Assembly (NCBI GenBank): GCA_963834875.1
Contig: CAWIDG010000033.1
Span: 62,001-126,000 of the forward strand
Reading direction: 5' to 3'
DNA length: 64,000 nucleotides
Source of the DNA: DATAGF01 sp963834875
GTDB taxonomy: Bacteria > Actinomycetota > Thermoleophilia > Miltoncostaeales > Miltoncostaeaceae
A model generated the notes under the pieces. That model made no database searches. It had not been told where the DNA came from and was given only the letters and a program-made list of their open reading frames with translations. The translations under genes and the position numbers were made by a program. The first letter of the stretch is position 1, and each line of letters opens with the position of its first letter. Below, piece by piece: positions 41,643-52,014 of this stretch.

Positions 41643-41688
41643 CCACCCGGGGCCCGCGCCCGGCGCTGGGCGCGGGCCTCCGGGGTGG
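41643..41688. terminator. Bidirectional hairpin between convergent genes
   Basis: A long GC-rich inverted repeat (CCACCCGGGGCCCGCGCCC and GGGCGCGGGCCTCCGGGGTGG, the second written in two parts GGGCGCGGGC and CTCCGGGGTGG) lies between the stops of convergent genes. It suits a terminator for both. Confidence 0.65.
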
Positions 41689-41697
41689 CCATGGCCC

Positions 41698-42960
41698 TCA
41701 CGCCCACAACGAGCAGATCGGGATGGCGGCGAGCCTGTCGCCGAGCCCATACGCGGAGGGCCCGGTGTGGAGGACGATGCCGAGCCTGAACCGCTGGCCC
41801 AGCTGATCGCGGAGCCAGGCGAGATGCCGCGCGTCGTCGCGCCTGGGTGCGGCCGTGGCCTTGATCTCGAGTCCGGCGACGTGGCCGGCGCCGAGCTCCA
41901 CGACGAGATCGACCTCGTGGCGGCCGGCCTCGGTCCGCAGGTGATGAAGGCGGAACTCGGGCGTCCGCGGGAGCTCTGCGCGCAGCTGCGCGACCACGAA
42001 CGTCTCGAGGAGGCGTCCGAGCAGATCGCCGTCGGCGAGCACGTCGGCAGCGCGGACGCCGATGACCGAGCTCCAGAGGCCCGTGTCGACGACGACGCGC
42101 TTCGGCTGCAGGACGAGGCGCTTCAACCGGCTCGTGGTCCACGCGGGGATCGACTCGACGAGGAAGAGGGACTCCAGGAGCGCCTCGTACCGCTCGGCCG
42201 TCCTGCGAGCCACGCCGGCCGCGCGGAAGATGGTGGCGTGGTCGCTGACGCCCGCCGTGACGATCGCGTAGGCCTGGAGATATGCGGCGAGCCGGGGGGT
42301 GTCCGCATCGATTCCGAGTGAGACGAGATCTCGCCCGAGGAGCTGCTCGAGGTAGCCGGCGTACCAGCGTCGGCGCGCTCGCTCGCCCAGGGACAGGACA
42401 GGCTCGGGAAACCCTCCCGCCACGGCGAGGTCGATGTAGCCCGCCAGATCGGGCAGCTCTCCGGGGAGGGCCTCGCTGTCCGCCTCTCCGGCCGCGAGCC
42501 GCTCGAGAAACGATGGCCCCGAGGTGCGGCCGAGCCGCTCGCGCACCGAGAGGGTCGTCATGGGAAGGCCGACGAGTCGCCCGGTCCCGGGCCACGTCGC
42601 CTGGCCGAGCGGTGCGCGGACCGATCCTGAGAGGATGAATCGCCCGGCCGCCGCATCGGCGTTAACCGCGCGTTTGACCGCACCGACGATCGTCGGAACC
42701 TCCTGCCACTCGTCGAGCAGGATCGGGACGTCGGTGAGCCTGCGGAGCGCGGCGTCGGGATCGGCCTCGAAGGCGGCGGCGCGCGCGGGTACGTCGAGGC
42801 GAACCGTGGTCGCCGCGAGGCGCATCGCGGAGGTCGTCTTCCCGCATGCGCGCGGGCCGGTCAGGAGGACGGCGGGGTGCTCGGCGAGCATCTCGGCGAG
42901 CAGGGGGTCAACGAGCCGCGGGACGTAGTCGGCGATCGCCCGCGACGGTACCACTCTCAC
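41698..42960 (-). CDS. AAA ATPase with DUF4143 domain
   Basis: The 420-residue protein has a Walker A motif (LLTGPRACGKTTSAMRL), Walker B (VPILLDEWQEVP), a winged-helix region and a C-terminal DUF4143 domain. The latter carries a nuclease-like pattern (GRHEVDLVVELGAGHVAGLE followed by IKATAAP), as in this large family of widely transferred ATPases. Its function is unknown; such genes are often accessory. GTG 42,960 or 42,954 could be the start, both at the edge of an iterated motif. The frame is intact, unlike the next genes. Confidence 0.85.
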   Translation of the reverse strand: MRVVPSRAIADYVPRLVDPLLAEMLAEHPAVLLTGPRACGKTTSAMRLAATTVRLDVPARAAAFEADPDAALRRLTDVPILLDEWQEVPTIVGAVKRAVNADAAAGRFILSGSVRAPLGQATWPGTGRLVGLPMTTLSVRERLGRTSGPSFLERLAAGEADSEALPGELPDLAGYIDLAVAGGFPEPVLSLGERARRRWYAGYLEQLLGRDLVSLGIDADTPRLAAYLQAYAIVTAGVSDHATIFRAAGVARRTAERYEALLESLFLVESIPAWTTSRLKRLVLQPKRVVVDTGLWSSVIGVRAADVLADGDLLGRLLETFVVAQLRAELPRTPEFRLHHLRTEAGRHEVDLVVELGAGHVAGLEIKATAAPRRDDARHLAWLRDQLGQRFRLGIVLHTGPSAYGLGDRLAAIPICSLWA

Positions 42961-43035
42961 GCAGCTTTGACTACCACTTTCACGCAGCTAGCTGAATGCC
43001 ACTTTCACGCAGGGGCGAGTGACACTCTCACGCAA
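42951..43035. repeat. Four iterated copies of CTGCGTGAAAGTGG upstream of the ATPase gene
   Basis: On the plus strand the unit is CCACTTTCACGCAG or CCACTCTCACGCAG, at 42,951, 42,974, 42,999 and 43,022 (the last slightly degenerate), spaced 23, 25 and 23 nt. The array covers the start codon and upstream region of the DUF4143 ATPase. The spacing of about two helical turns suggests an operator array or iterons. The rest of the 200-bp gap shows nothing else. Confidence 0.65.
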
Positions 43036-43163
43036 GCGCCAGCGCCTCTCCTCGGGGGGCCGACGGGATCCGTGCCTGACCCGATCTTCTCCACCCCCGG
43101 AGTTTGCTGTGTGTACCGGCGAATATCCAGTGACTCCGCAGGTTGGCGGTATCGGGTGTTTCC

Positions 43164-45929
43164 CTAGTCTCGACCCTCGGTCGTCGGCGGCACGTCGTCG
43201 CGGGCTATCCGGCGCGCGAGCTCGGCGCGCGAGCGCACCCCGAGCTTCTCGTAGACCTTCGCGAGGTGATACTCGACGGTTTTGGGACTGATCAGGAGGG
43301 CGGTGGCTGCCTCCTTGTTGTCGCTCCGCCCGCGACCGTCAGCGCCACCTGCAGCTCCTGGGGTGTGAGTGCTTCGCTCGACGACGGTGGGGGCCGGCGT
43401 GGTCGGGCGCCGGTCGCGCGCAGCTCGCGGCGGGCCTTCTCCGCCCACGGCTCGGCGCCGAGCGCCTCGAACGTTTGCAGCGCCGCCTCCAGCGGCTCCC
43501 GCGCCTCCCGCGCGCGCCGCGCGCGCCGCCGACGCTCTCCCAGGCACAGCTTCGGTTCGCGCGCGCCTCGAAGGGCGTGGGCGTCCGCGCGTGCACGCCA
43601 GCGCCTCGGCGAAGTGTTCCTCGAACGCGTCGTCGTCTGCGCGAAGTCCCCGTAGCCGCGCCACCGCAGCCATGGGCCAGGGTGTGGCGCTGCGCTCGGC
43701 GCGGGCGGTAGTTCGCCGCCACTGCGCGTCGCCGGCCTCCTCGACTCGGCCGAGCCGGAGCAGAGACCTCGATGAGGTTCTGCTCGTAGTGGTCGATCAG
43801 CGGGTGGGCGCCGCTGGTCTCCCGATAGAGGCGGTTGACGGCCATCAGGTGATGGACCGCCTCATCGATGTCGCCCGCGCCGAGGGCGAGGAAGCCCAGC
43901 GCTTGGCCCGAGTAGATGCGCAGGCCTTCCGCCTCGCTCGGCCCCTTCAGGCTGAGCATGCCGTCCACCTGCGCCTGGCAGTCGCCGGACCGCCCCTGCA
44001 CGGCGTCGATCAACGCGAGCAGCCATCGAGCCACGACCGGCTTCGACGACTGCCCGGTGTCCTCGCTGAGCGCGATGGTCTCCGACGCGTCAGCGGCGGC
44101 CTCGGCCAGCCGGCCGAGCCTCCTCCGGACCTCGCCGCGCGTGTAGAGCGGAAGGGGCAGCATGGAGGGTGCTGCGCTCCCGTGCGAACGTTCACCAGCG
44201 CGTCGAGCCTGGCCTCAGCCTCCGCGTAACGCTCCATGAGCTTCCCGAACACTGCGTAGCCAAGAACCACCATCAAGGTCGCCGGATCGCGGGACGCGTC
44301 GAGGAGCGCAGCGGACTCCGACGAGGGATCTCGTGGGTCGCCGCTGAAGGTGTGGACCACTGCCGAGGCCACGTCCGCCACCGCCCGGACCTCCGGAGGA
44401 GCCCCGTCGGCGAGCGCCGCTGCGCTGTCCGCGAGCGCCGCCGCGCGGCTCAGGTCGGAGCGCATGGACGCGGGGATCATCGCCTGCACGAGCAGCCGGC
44501 GGCTGCGTACGGCGCGACGGGTGCGGCGCGATCCGCCGCCGCCACGAGCATCTCGACCGCTCGCCGAGCGAGCCGCTGAAGGTCTCGATGAACCCGCGCC
44601 CGACCATCGCCTCCAACATGTGGTCCGGTCGGCATCCAGGGCGAGCACCTCGTCGAAGAGCTGCCCTGCGCGCGTGTAGTCACCCGCTGCGAGAGCGCTC
44701 GGCCCGCGTTCTCAGCCGCCGTCCGCGCTCGACGGGGTCGGAACTGAGACGCGCCGCGGACTCCAACGCCTCGCACGCCGCGCGTGGGCATTGCGCGCCA
44801 CGGCTCGGCCAGCCGCCGCTCTCCAGCTCGGCTGCGGCCGCTTCGTCGGGACCGGTTGGCGCCAGGGCAAGGTGCCAGGCGCGCCGGTCGAGGGCGCTCT
44901 CGCCGAGCGCCGCAGCCGAGGCGGCGTGCGCGCGGTGCGCGGCCCGCCGCGCGGGAGCGTCGGCGGTCCGTAGACCGCGGCCCGGACCAGCGGGTGCGCG
45001 AAACGGCGCGGGTGGGCCGATCGCGATGACGCCGGCTCGCTCGGCGGGCTCGAGGTCGGCGATCGCGAGACCCTCCGCCGCGAGCGCTGCCGTGAGGAAG
45101 CTCGCCGCTCCGTCGTCAGCGCTGGCGACCAGGAGCGCCCGTCGCGTTCGCTCCGGAAGGGCCTGCACCGGCCTGAGGAGCGCGTCGCGGAGGTACGGCC
45201 CCACCGGGAGCGGGTCGGGCAGGGGATCCGCGCCCGCGAGCTGGCTCGTCGTGAGCGCGGCGGCGACCTCGATCAGGGCCAGCGGATTGCCGGCGGCGCC
45301 GGCCACCAGTGCGTTCGACGCACCGGCCGCGCCGGGTCCGCGTTGGAGCTGCGAGCGACCAGCTCGGCGGCGTCCGCGCGCTCCAGGCCCGAGAGCCGGA
45401 GCCGGGGCAGATCAGCGTCCTCCAGCCGCTGACTCACATCGTCGCGTGCCCCGAGGATCAGGGCGATGCCCTCGGCGCCGAGACGACGGGCGACGAAGAG
45501 GAGCGCCTCGAGTGACTCCGAGTCGAGCCAATGGGCGTCGTTGACGACGCAGAGGACGGGCTCCTCCTCGGCCGCGGCGGCCAGCAGCCCGAGCGTGGCG
45601 GCATAGGCCGTGAAGCGATCGCCCGGCGCCGGAGGGCCGATGGCGAGGGCGCCTCGCAGCGCGACGGCCTGGGGCTCGGGGAGGCCGTTGACGAGGTGGA
45701 GGACGCCGCCGAGCAGGTCCGAGAGGCCTGCGAACGCGAGATGGGACTCCCCTTCGGACCCGGCGGCCTCCAGCACGAGCGCGGTGCCGGCGTGCTCGCG
45801 CGCGTGGTTCAGCAGCGCGGTCTTGCCGATGCCCGGGTCGCCGGCGATCAGCAGGGTCCGGCTGCGCCCCGCGTCTGCCGCCGCGATGAGCGCCTCGACC
45901 TGGGCGATCTCGCGGTCGCGGCCGATCAT
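43164..45929 (-). pseudogene. LuxR-family ATPase regulator (LAL type), downstream copy, multiply frameshifted
   Basis: ATG 45,929 opens MIGRDREIAQVEALIAAADA and a P-loop LLIAGDPGIGKTALLNHARE. Walker B follows (VLCVVNDAHWLDSESLEALL), then AAGNPLALIEVAAALT and a TPR-like helical middle. It ends with a LuxR helix-turn-helix (KEAATALLISPKTVEYHLAK, VYEKLGVRSRAELARRIARD). Frames change near 45,320, 45,000, 44,650, 44,170, 43,760, 43,670 and 43,350. It overlaps the stop of the upstream paralogue (ATGA), so both are in one transcript. LAL regulators activate metabolic operons on binding ATP and an inducer. Confidence 0.72.
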
Positions 45930-48708
45930 TCCGGCGGGCCCCCGTCCCTCGCCATGCGGGACGCCAGCTCGCTGCGGGTCCGCACGCCGAGCTTCTTGTA
46001 GACGCGCCCGAGGTGGGACTCAACGGTCTTCGGGCTGATCAGGAGCGCCGCGGCGGCCTCCCGGTTGGTGCCGCCCGCCGCCACCATCAGCGCGACCTGG
46101 AGCTCCTGCGGGGTCAGGTCGCGCGTTGCCGCGGCCGCGGCCGGGCCCGGCCGCCCACCCGCCGCCCGCAACTCCCGTCGCGTCCGCTCCGCCCAGGGAG
46201 CGGCGCGCATCGCGTCGAACGTGGCGAGCGCCGACGCCAGCGGTTCGCGCGCGTCCTGGGGGCGCCGCGCGCGCCGTCGCCGCTCGCCGAGGCAGAGCTC
46301 GGTGCGGGCTCGGTCGAACGGCGTTGACGTGCGGCCGTGCAGCTCAAGGGCAGCGGCGAAGTGCTCTTCGAAGTCGTCGTCCGCCGCCATCAGGCCGCGG
46401 CAGCGGGCCGCCGACGCGGCCGGCCAGACCGCCCTCGTAAGGCCCGCATGGTCCTCCAGCTCTGCGAGGACCTGGGTCGCCTCTCGTCGCTCGCCCCGGC
46501 GGATCAGCGTCTCGACGAGGTCCGGGCCGTGGAGGTCAAGGAGCGGGTGCGGAGGCATCTGGACCGCGGCGTGGCCCCGGGCAACCGATCGGAGCGTGGT
46601 CGCGGCCCGATCGAGATCGCCGGTTCCGAGGGCCAGCAGGCCGAGGGCGCTGTCCGCGTACAGCGCCAGGGAGCCGGCTTCGCTGCGGGCGCTGTCGGCG
46701 CGCATGCGCTCGGCGTGCCGCCGGCACTCAGCGGCCTCCCCGCGCACAGCGTGCACCGCTGCCAGCGTCCACCGGGCGTAGCCGTCCTGTGCGTCCTGGC
46801 CGGTGTCCTCGGCGAGCTGGACCGCCTCGGCTGCGTCGGCCGCGGCCTCGTCGAGGCGACCGGTGCGGCGCAGCAGGTCGGCACGCAACGAGAGCGGCCA
46901 GGGCAGCATCAGAGGCGTGCTGCGCTGGCGCCCCGCGGCCACCACGCCGTCGAGCTGCGACCGCGACCTCCTCGTAGCGCTCCATGAGCATGACGGTCTG
47001 GAGGGACGCGATCATCCAGGCGAAGCTCACCGGGTTCCCGGCGATCGCCTGCCGAGTCACCTCCGAGACGTCCTCCGGCGACGGCCGGCGCGGCTCCCCC
47101 CGGAGGGTCGAGACGGCGGCGGCGGCCACCTCCGCGAGCGCCCGGACGTCCGGCGGGCCGTCGGCGACGAGACCTGTGGCTCGTTCGGTGAGGGCGACCG
47201 CCGTGACGAGGTCCGTGCGCATCACGGCGGGGAAGGTCGCCTGGATGAGCAGCCCGGCGGCTGCCGGCGGGGCCATCGCCGCGGCCCGGTCGGCGGCCGC
47301 GACCAGCAGGTCGATCGCGCGGCGCGTGGACCCGGCAAACGTCTCGACGTAGCAGCGCCCGACCATGGCCTCGAACGCCTGCGCGGGGTCCGCGGCGTGC
47401 GCCATGACGTCGTCGAAGAGCCGCCCTGCGCGTGCGAAGTCGCCGCCCGCCAGAGCGCTCTGGCCCGCTGCGCCGGCGCGGCGCCCGCGGTCGGCGGGCT
47501 CGGGGCTGAGGCGCGCCGGCGGCCTCGAACGCCTCGCTGGCCGCGGCGTGGCCGCCCCGGCCCGCGGCCCGGAGCGCCGCCTGCTCCAGCTCGGTGGCGA
47601 CGGCGGCGTCGGGCTCCGCGCTCGCGTGGGCGAGGTGCCACGCCCGGCGGTCCAGGGCGTCGGGATCCTGGTCGAGCGCCCGCGGTACCGCCGGCGAGGG
47701 CCCTGTGGACGGCGCGCCGGTCTGGGGCGTCGGCGCTCTGGTAGACCGCCGAGCGGACAAGCGGATGTGAGAACACCACGGCGTCCGGCTCGCCCGTGAT
47801 CACCCCCGCGGCCTCGGCGGGCGCGAGGTCGGCCGCGGCGAGCCCCTCCGCGGCCAGTGCGGCGGTCAGGGCCTCGTCATGGTCGGCGGCGCTGGCGACG
47901 AGGAGTGCGCGCCGGGTCGACGGGGGGAGCGCCTCGAGCGGGCGCAGCAGCGCCCGCTCGAGGTACGGCCCGACGGGCAGGGGATCGGGCAGCGGGGCGT
48001 CGGCCGCCAGCTGCGCGGCGGAGAGCGCGCCCGCGAGCTCGATCAGCGCCAGCGGGTTCCCCGCCGCGCCTTCGACGAGCGATGCGAGCACGCCGCGCGC
48101 CACCTTGTGCGGCGTCGATCGCCGTAGGAGCGTCGACGCGTCCCCCGGCGCGAGGCCGCCGAGGCGCAGGCGGTTCAGACCGTGCTCGCCTCGATCCGGT
48201 CGTTGATCCCCTCCCGGCTCCCCATGAGGATCGCGATGCCGTCGGCCCCGAGGCGGCGCGCTCACGAAGAGCAGCGCCTCGAGCGACTCGGCGTCGAGCC
48301 AGTGGGCGTCGTTGACGATGCACACCACCGGTCGCTCCTCGGCCGCGGCCGCGAGCACGCCGAGCGCGGCGACGTAGGCCGTGAAGCGGTCGCCGGGCAC
48401 GGGCGGGCCCAGGCGCAGGGCGCCCCGCAGGGCGGCGGGCCTGGGGGTCCGGCAGGGCGCCGACGTGTCCGAGGGCCGGTCGCAGCAGGTCGGCCAGGCC
48501 GGCGAAGGCGAGGTGCGACTCGCCCTCGGCGCCGAGGCCTCGAGCACCAGCGCGCCCTCGGCCGCCGCGGCTTCACGGGCGTGCTCCAGCAGCAGGGTCT
48601 TGCCGATCCCCGGCTCGCCGGAGATCGGCAGCGCCCCGCTCTCGCCCGAGCGCGCGGCAGCGATCACCGCCTCGACCCGGGCAGGCCTCGCACCCCGCGC
48701 CCGATCAT
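45926..48708 (-). pseudogene. LuxR-family ATPase regulator (LAL type), upstream copy, multiply frameshifted
   Basis: It is a paralogue of the next gene with the same architecture: a P-loop ISGEPGIGKTLLLEHAREAA, Walker B VVCIVNDAHWLDAESLEALL, AAGNPLALIELAGALSAAQL, a helical middle and a LuxR domain (REAAAALLISPKTVESHLGR, VYKKLGVRTRSELASRMARD). ATG 48,708 gives MIGRG, matching the MIGRD start of the paralogue, but the frame is lost soon after. Further breaks lie near 48,540, 48,440, 48,250, 47,690, 47,520 and 46,940. The last 340 residues are open. It arose by tandem duplication. Confidence 0.72.
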
Positions 48709-48736
48709 TCACGGGCGACTCTCCCGCAACCCGCCA

Positions 48737-48765
48737 CCCCGCGCCACCCCGAGGGCGGCGCGGGG
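48737..48765 (-). terminator. GC-rich hairpin behind the alpha/beta-hydrolase gene
   Basis: CCCCGCGCC pairs with GGCGCGGGG across a loop of about ten bases, just downstream of the hydrolase stop and before the LuxR-type genes. A terminator is likely but there is no T-run. Confidence 0.45.
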
Positions 48766-48774
48766 CGCCGAAAC

Positions 48775-49467
48775 CTACGCGGCGACCGGCTCCGCGGCGT
48801 GCTCGAGGCTGCGGACGGCGCCGACCAGCTCGGTCGGCCGCTCGACGGCCACGTTGTGACCCGAGTGGAGCATGTGGAAGCGGGCGTTCTGCATCCACGC
48901 CGACAGCTCGCGCTGCACCTCGACGGGCACGGCGCGGTCGGCGTCGCCGGCGAGGACGATCACGGGCACGTCAACCTGGGCGAGCGCCCCGCGCACGTCC
49001 GGGCGCGTCCCCATGGCCTCCGCGGCGAGGGCGACGCCCTCGGCGCCGGCCTGCTCGCGGAGGGCGCGGGCGGCGCGGGTCCAGCGGTCCTGGCCCTCGG
49101 CGTCCTCGCCGCGGGGGTTGGCGCCGGAGACGACCAGGCCGGAGGCCAGGCCGGGGTGGCCGAGCGCCAGGGCGAGCCCGGCGGCCGCGCCGAGCCCCAC
49201 CCCGACCAGGATCGCCCCCCCGCCCTCGGCCGCCGTGAGGCGGGCGACGTCGGAGGCGAAGTCGTCGATGCTCCACGGGCCGGCGGGCGTCGGCGAGCCC
49301 CCGTGCCCGCGCAGGTCGGGGGCGATGATGCGGTACGTGCCGGCGAGCTCGCCGAGCGCGTCGATCATGCTCTCGCCGGTCTGCCCCAGGTCGTGCAGCG
49401 CCACCAGAGGTGGCCCGTCCCCGGTACGGTGGACGGCGAGCTCGATGGCGGGGGGAAGCGAAGGCAT
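48775..49467 (-). CDS. Alpha/beta-hydrolase fold protein lacking the nucleophilic serine
   Basis: The 230-residue protein has the fold pattern PPLVALHDLGQTGESMIDAL, APDLRGHGGSPTPAG, the Asp strand VIVLAGDADRAVPVEVQRE and the His region LHSGHNVAVERPTELVGA. The nucleophile elbow, normally G-x-S-x-G, reads LVGVGLGAAAG, so the catalytic Ser is replaced by Gly. It may be a non-catalytic binding protein, or sequence error may have changed it. ATG 49,467 has an AAGGAG site; GTG 49,488 is possible. A CGNR regulator is divergent. Confidence 0.8.
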   Translation of the reverse strand: MPSLPPAIELAVHRTGDGPPLVALHDLGQTGESMIDALGELAGTYRIIAPDLRGHGGSPTPAGPWSIDDFASDVARLTAAEGGGAILVGVGLGAAAGLALALGHPGLASGLVVSGANPRGEDAEGQDRWTRAARALREQAGAEGVALAAEAMGTRPDVRGALAQVDVPVIVLAGDADRAVPVEVQRELSAWMQNARFHMLHSGHNVAVERPTELVGAVRSLEHAAEPVAA

Positions 49468-49541
49468 CCGCGGCGCTCCTTCAACCACTGTGATACAGGT
49501 TTACCGGTGAGAATACGCCCGGCCAGGCGGCCCGTCAAACG

Positions 49542-50081
49542 ATGACCGGCCCGTCAAGCTTCGCCCCGTCGGCGGGCCGGCCGGCGCTCGATCTCTGCAA
49601 TACCCGATTGGGCGAAAGAGATCTCCTGGCCGGTCCCGCAGACCTCGAGCGGTGGTTCGTCGCGGCCGGCCTCGCGGATCATGCCCCACGCGTCACGCGG
49701 CGTGAACTGGACGCGGCGCGGATGTTGCGGGACGGTCTCAGGGAGGCGCTCCTGGCCGCCGACGGGCCGGCGGTCGCCGGCCTCGCCGAGGGCTGGCTCG
49801 GGCGGGCGCCGGGCCGGCTCTGCGTCGAGCCGGACACCCTGCAACCGCGGTTCGCGCCGGCCGCCCGGACCTCGTGCTGCCTGCTGGTCGTCCCGGTGCT
49901 CGACGCCCTCGAGCTCGTGCGCGACTCGCCGGGGCGGGTGCGCGAGTGCGCCGACCCTCGCTGCCCGGCCCTGTTCCTCGACACCAGCCGCAACCGCAGC
50001 CGGCGCTGGTGCTCGATGGAGCGCTGCGGCGCGCGGGCCAAGGCGTCGGCCTACTACCGGAGGCACCGGGCCCCGACGTAG
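49542..50081 (+). CDS. CGNR zinc-finger transcriptional regulator (ABATE domain)
   Basis: The 179-residue protein has the N-terminal ABATE-like region (RPALDLCNTRLGERDLLAGP) and the C-terminal CGNR zinc finger: RECADPRCPALFLDTSRNRS followed by RRWCSMERCGARAKASAYYR, with four cysteines. Such proteins are probable DNA-binding stress regulators. It is divergent from the hydrolase gene, sharing a 74-bp promoter region, and may control it. ATG 49,542 is the first start of the frame. Confidence 0.88.
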   Translation: MTGPSSFAPSAGRPALDLCNTRLGERDLLAGPADLERWFVAAGLADHAPRVTRRELDAARMLRDGLREALLAADGPAVAGLAEGWLGRAPGRLCVEPDTLQPRFAPAARTSCCLLVVPVLDALELVRDSPGRVRECADPRCPALFLDTSRNRSRRWCSMERCGARAKASAYYRRHRAPT

Positions 50082-50104
50082 ACTCCCGCGATCCGGGGGC
50101 GCGC

Positions 50105-51166
50105 GTGAGGATCCTGTACGGCGTGGTGGGCGAGGGGATGGGCCACGCCACCCGGTCGCGCGTGGTGATCGAGCACCTCGTCGCCGAGGGCCACGACGTG
50201 CGGGTGGTCGCGTCGGGCCGTGCGAGCGCGTACCTGGCCGAGCGGGCCACCCCGGTGGGGGAGATCTGGGGCCTCACGATGGCCTACAGCGAGAACGAGG
50301 TGCGGCGCTGGCAGACGCTCGCGCGCAACCTGCAGGGCGCGGTCTCCGGCTGGCCGCGGAACGTGCGCGAGTACTTCCGCGTCGTCGAGGCGTTCGCGCC
50401 CGAGGCGGTGGTGAGCGACTTCGAGAGCTTCGCGTGGCTCTTCGGCCGGCGCCACCGCCTGCCGGTCATCAGCGTCAACAACATCCAGATCATCGACCGC
50501 TGCCGCCACGACGAGGCGATCACGGCCGGGCACGAGGCCGACTTCGAGCTCGCGCGGGCGCTCGTGCGGTGGAAGCTGCCGGGCTGCCGCCACTACGTGG
50601 TGACGACGTTCTTCCGGCCGCCCCTTCGCAAGCCGAGGACCACCCTGGTGCCGTCGCTCCTGCGCGCGGAGATCCTCGCCGCCGCCCCGGAGCCGGGCGA
50701 CCACCTGCTCGTCTACCAGACGGCCGAGGGGAACGAGGGGCTGCCGGCCGCGCTCGCCGCGTCGGGCCTTCCGTGCCGCGTCTACGGCTTCCGCCGCGAT
50801 CTGCCGGCCGACGTCCGCGACGGACGCATCCTCTACCGCCCGTTCAGCGAGGCCGTCTTCATCGACGACCTCCGCACCGCCAGCGGCGTGCTCACCGGCG
50901 GGGGGTTCACGCTGCTGTCCGAGTGCGTCCACCTCGGCGTGCCCGCGCTCTCGATCCCGCTGGCCGGCCAGTTCGAGCAGGTGCTGAACGCGCGCTACCT
51001 CGAGCGCCTCGGCTACGGCATGTACGCGCCCCACCCGACGGACGCCGCCATCGCCGCCTTCGCCGAGCGCCTCGCCGACTGCCGGGCGTCCCTGCGCGAG
51101 GCCGAGCGGCCGGGCAACGGGCCGGCCCTCGCGGCGGTGGACGAGCAGCTGGCGGCGGTCGCGTGA
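50105..51166 (+). CDS. MJ1255/VC2487-type glycosyltransferase
   Basis: The 353-residue protein begins VRILYGVVGEGMGHATRSRV, the Gly-rich start of the family, followed by VRVVASGRASAYLAERAT. The C-terminal half has LLVYQTAEGNEGLPAALAAS, GRILYRPFSEAVFIDDLRTA and GVLTGGGFTLLSECVHLGVP, the acceptor and nucleotide-binding motifs of GT-B enzymes related to MurG. Its sugar substrate is unknown. The stop overlaps the next gene (GTGA). Confidence 0.85.
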   Translation: MRILYGVVGEGMGHATRSRVVIEHLVAEGHDVRVVASGRASAYLAERATPVGEIWGLTMAYSENEVRRWQTLARNLQGAVSGWPRNVREYFRVVEAFAPEAVVSDFESFAWLFGRRHRLPVISVNNIQIIDRCRHDEAITAGHEADFELARALVRWKLPGCRHYVVTTFFRPPLRKPRTTLVPSLLRAEILAAAPEPGDHLLVYQTAEGNEGLPAALAASGLPCRVYGFRRDLPADVRDGRILYRPFSEAVFIDDLRTASGVLTGGGFTLLSECVHLGVPALSIPLAGQFEQVLNARYLERLGYGMYAPHPTDAAIAAFAERLADCRASLREAERPGNGPALAAVDEQLAAVA

Positions 51167-51802
51167 ACGAGGCGGTCCGCGTCGGCGTCCTCTGCGCCCT
51201 GGCGCTGTGGTTCGCCCTGATCGAGATCGAGATCGAGGGCCGCCACGGCTGGGCGATCCGCCTTCCCACCTGGTTCCGCACCCGCGGCCCGGCGGGGCGG
51301 GTCTACGGCGCGCTCTCCGGCGGCAAGCCCCTGACGGGCTACCACCTGTTCATGGCCTCCCTGCCGCTGGTGATCCTTCACCTGCCCGTTCGGCTACGGC
51401 GTCGACTGGTCGTGGGCCGCCGAGGTCATGGTCCTCGCCACCTACCTCGCCTTCGCGATCGGGTGGGACTACCTGTGGTTCATCCTCAACCCGGCCTTCG
51501 GGCTGGGGCGCTTCCGGCGCGGCGAGGTCTGGTGGTACTCGGGGCCCTGGATCGGCCGCCTGCCATGGGAGTACTACCTCGCCGTGGCCGCCTCGTTCGC
51601 CGTGGCGGCGATCGCCTGGCCGCTCGGGCGCGGCGCCGCGGCGCTCGCCCAGCAGGGGCGCCTGGTGCTGGGCCTGGCGCTCCTGTGCCTCCTCGCGATG
51701 GCCGCCGCGCCCGCCTACCGGCGCTGGTACCGCTGGATGCGGCGGCCCGGGGCCGACGAGCACGACGCGGTCGCGGCGGCCGCCGCCGATCGCGAGCCGT
51801 GA
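51163..51802 (+). CDS. Polytopic membrane protein, one frameshift
   Basis: After correcting one indel near 51,390 the protein is about 212 residues with five membrane segments. They include VLCALALWFALIEIEIEG, YHLFMASLPLVILHLP, VLATYLAFAIGWDYLWFILN and WEYYLAVAASFAVAAIAWPL. The second half ends with a charged tail (YRRWYRWMRRPGADEHDAVA). No family is recognised. It is translationally coupled to the glycosyltransferase gene and may work with it. Confidence 0.6.
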
Positions 51803-51817
51803 GAGGATCGCGGCACG

Positions 51818-52007
51818 ATGGCCGATCTCGACACCGAGCGGCTGCTGATCGAGGGGGCGGCGATCGTCGGCGCCGGCGCGGTCGCCGGCCTGGTCGTCGG
51901 CGCGCTCGCCGACGGCTCCGCCGGGCTTCTGGGCGTTCCTCGGCATGGGGGCCGGGGCCGTCATCGCCATCGCCGTGCTGTCCGTGCGGGTGTTCAGGGC
52001 CCTCTGA
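51818..52007 (+). CDS. Small two-helix membrane protein, one frameshift
   Basis: ATG 51,818 gives MADLDTERLLIEGAAIVGAG, a hydrophobic segment (AAIVGAGAVAGLVVGALADG). After an extra base near 51,930 the second helix is AFLGMGAGAVIAIAVLSVRV. The corrected length is about 62 residues. It is in line with the two preceding genes and probably cotranscribed. Function unknown. Confidence 0.45.
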
Positions 52008-52014
52008 GGCCGCG

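Noticed and set aside
42951..43035. CRISPR array
   Set aside because: Units are 14 bp with spacers of about 10 bp, far below CRISPR sizes, and no cas gene is near.
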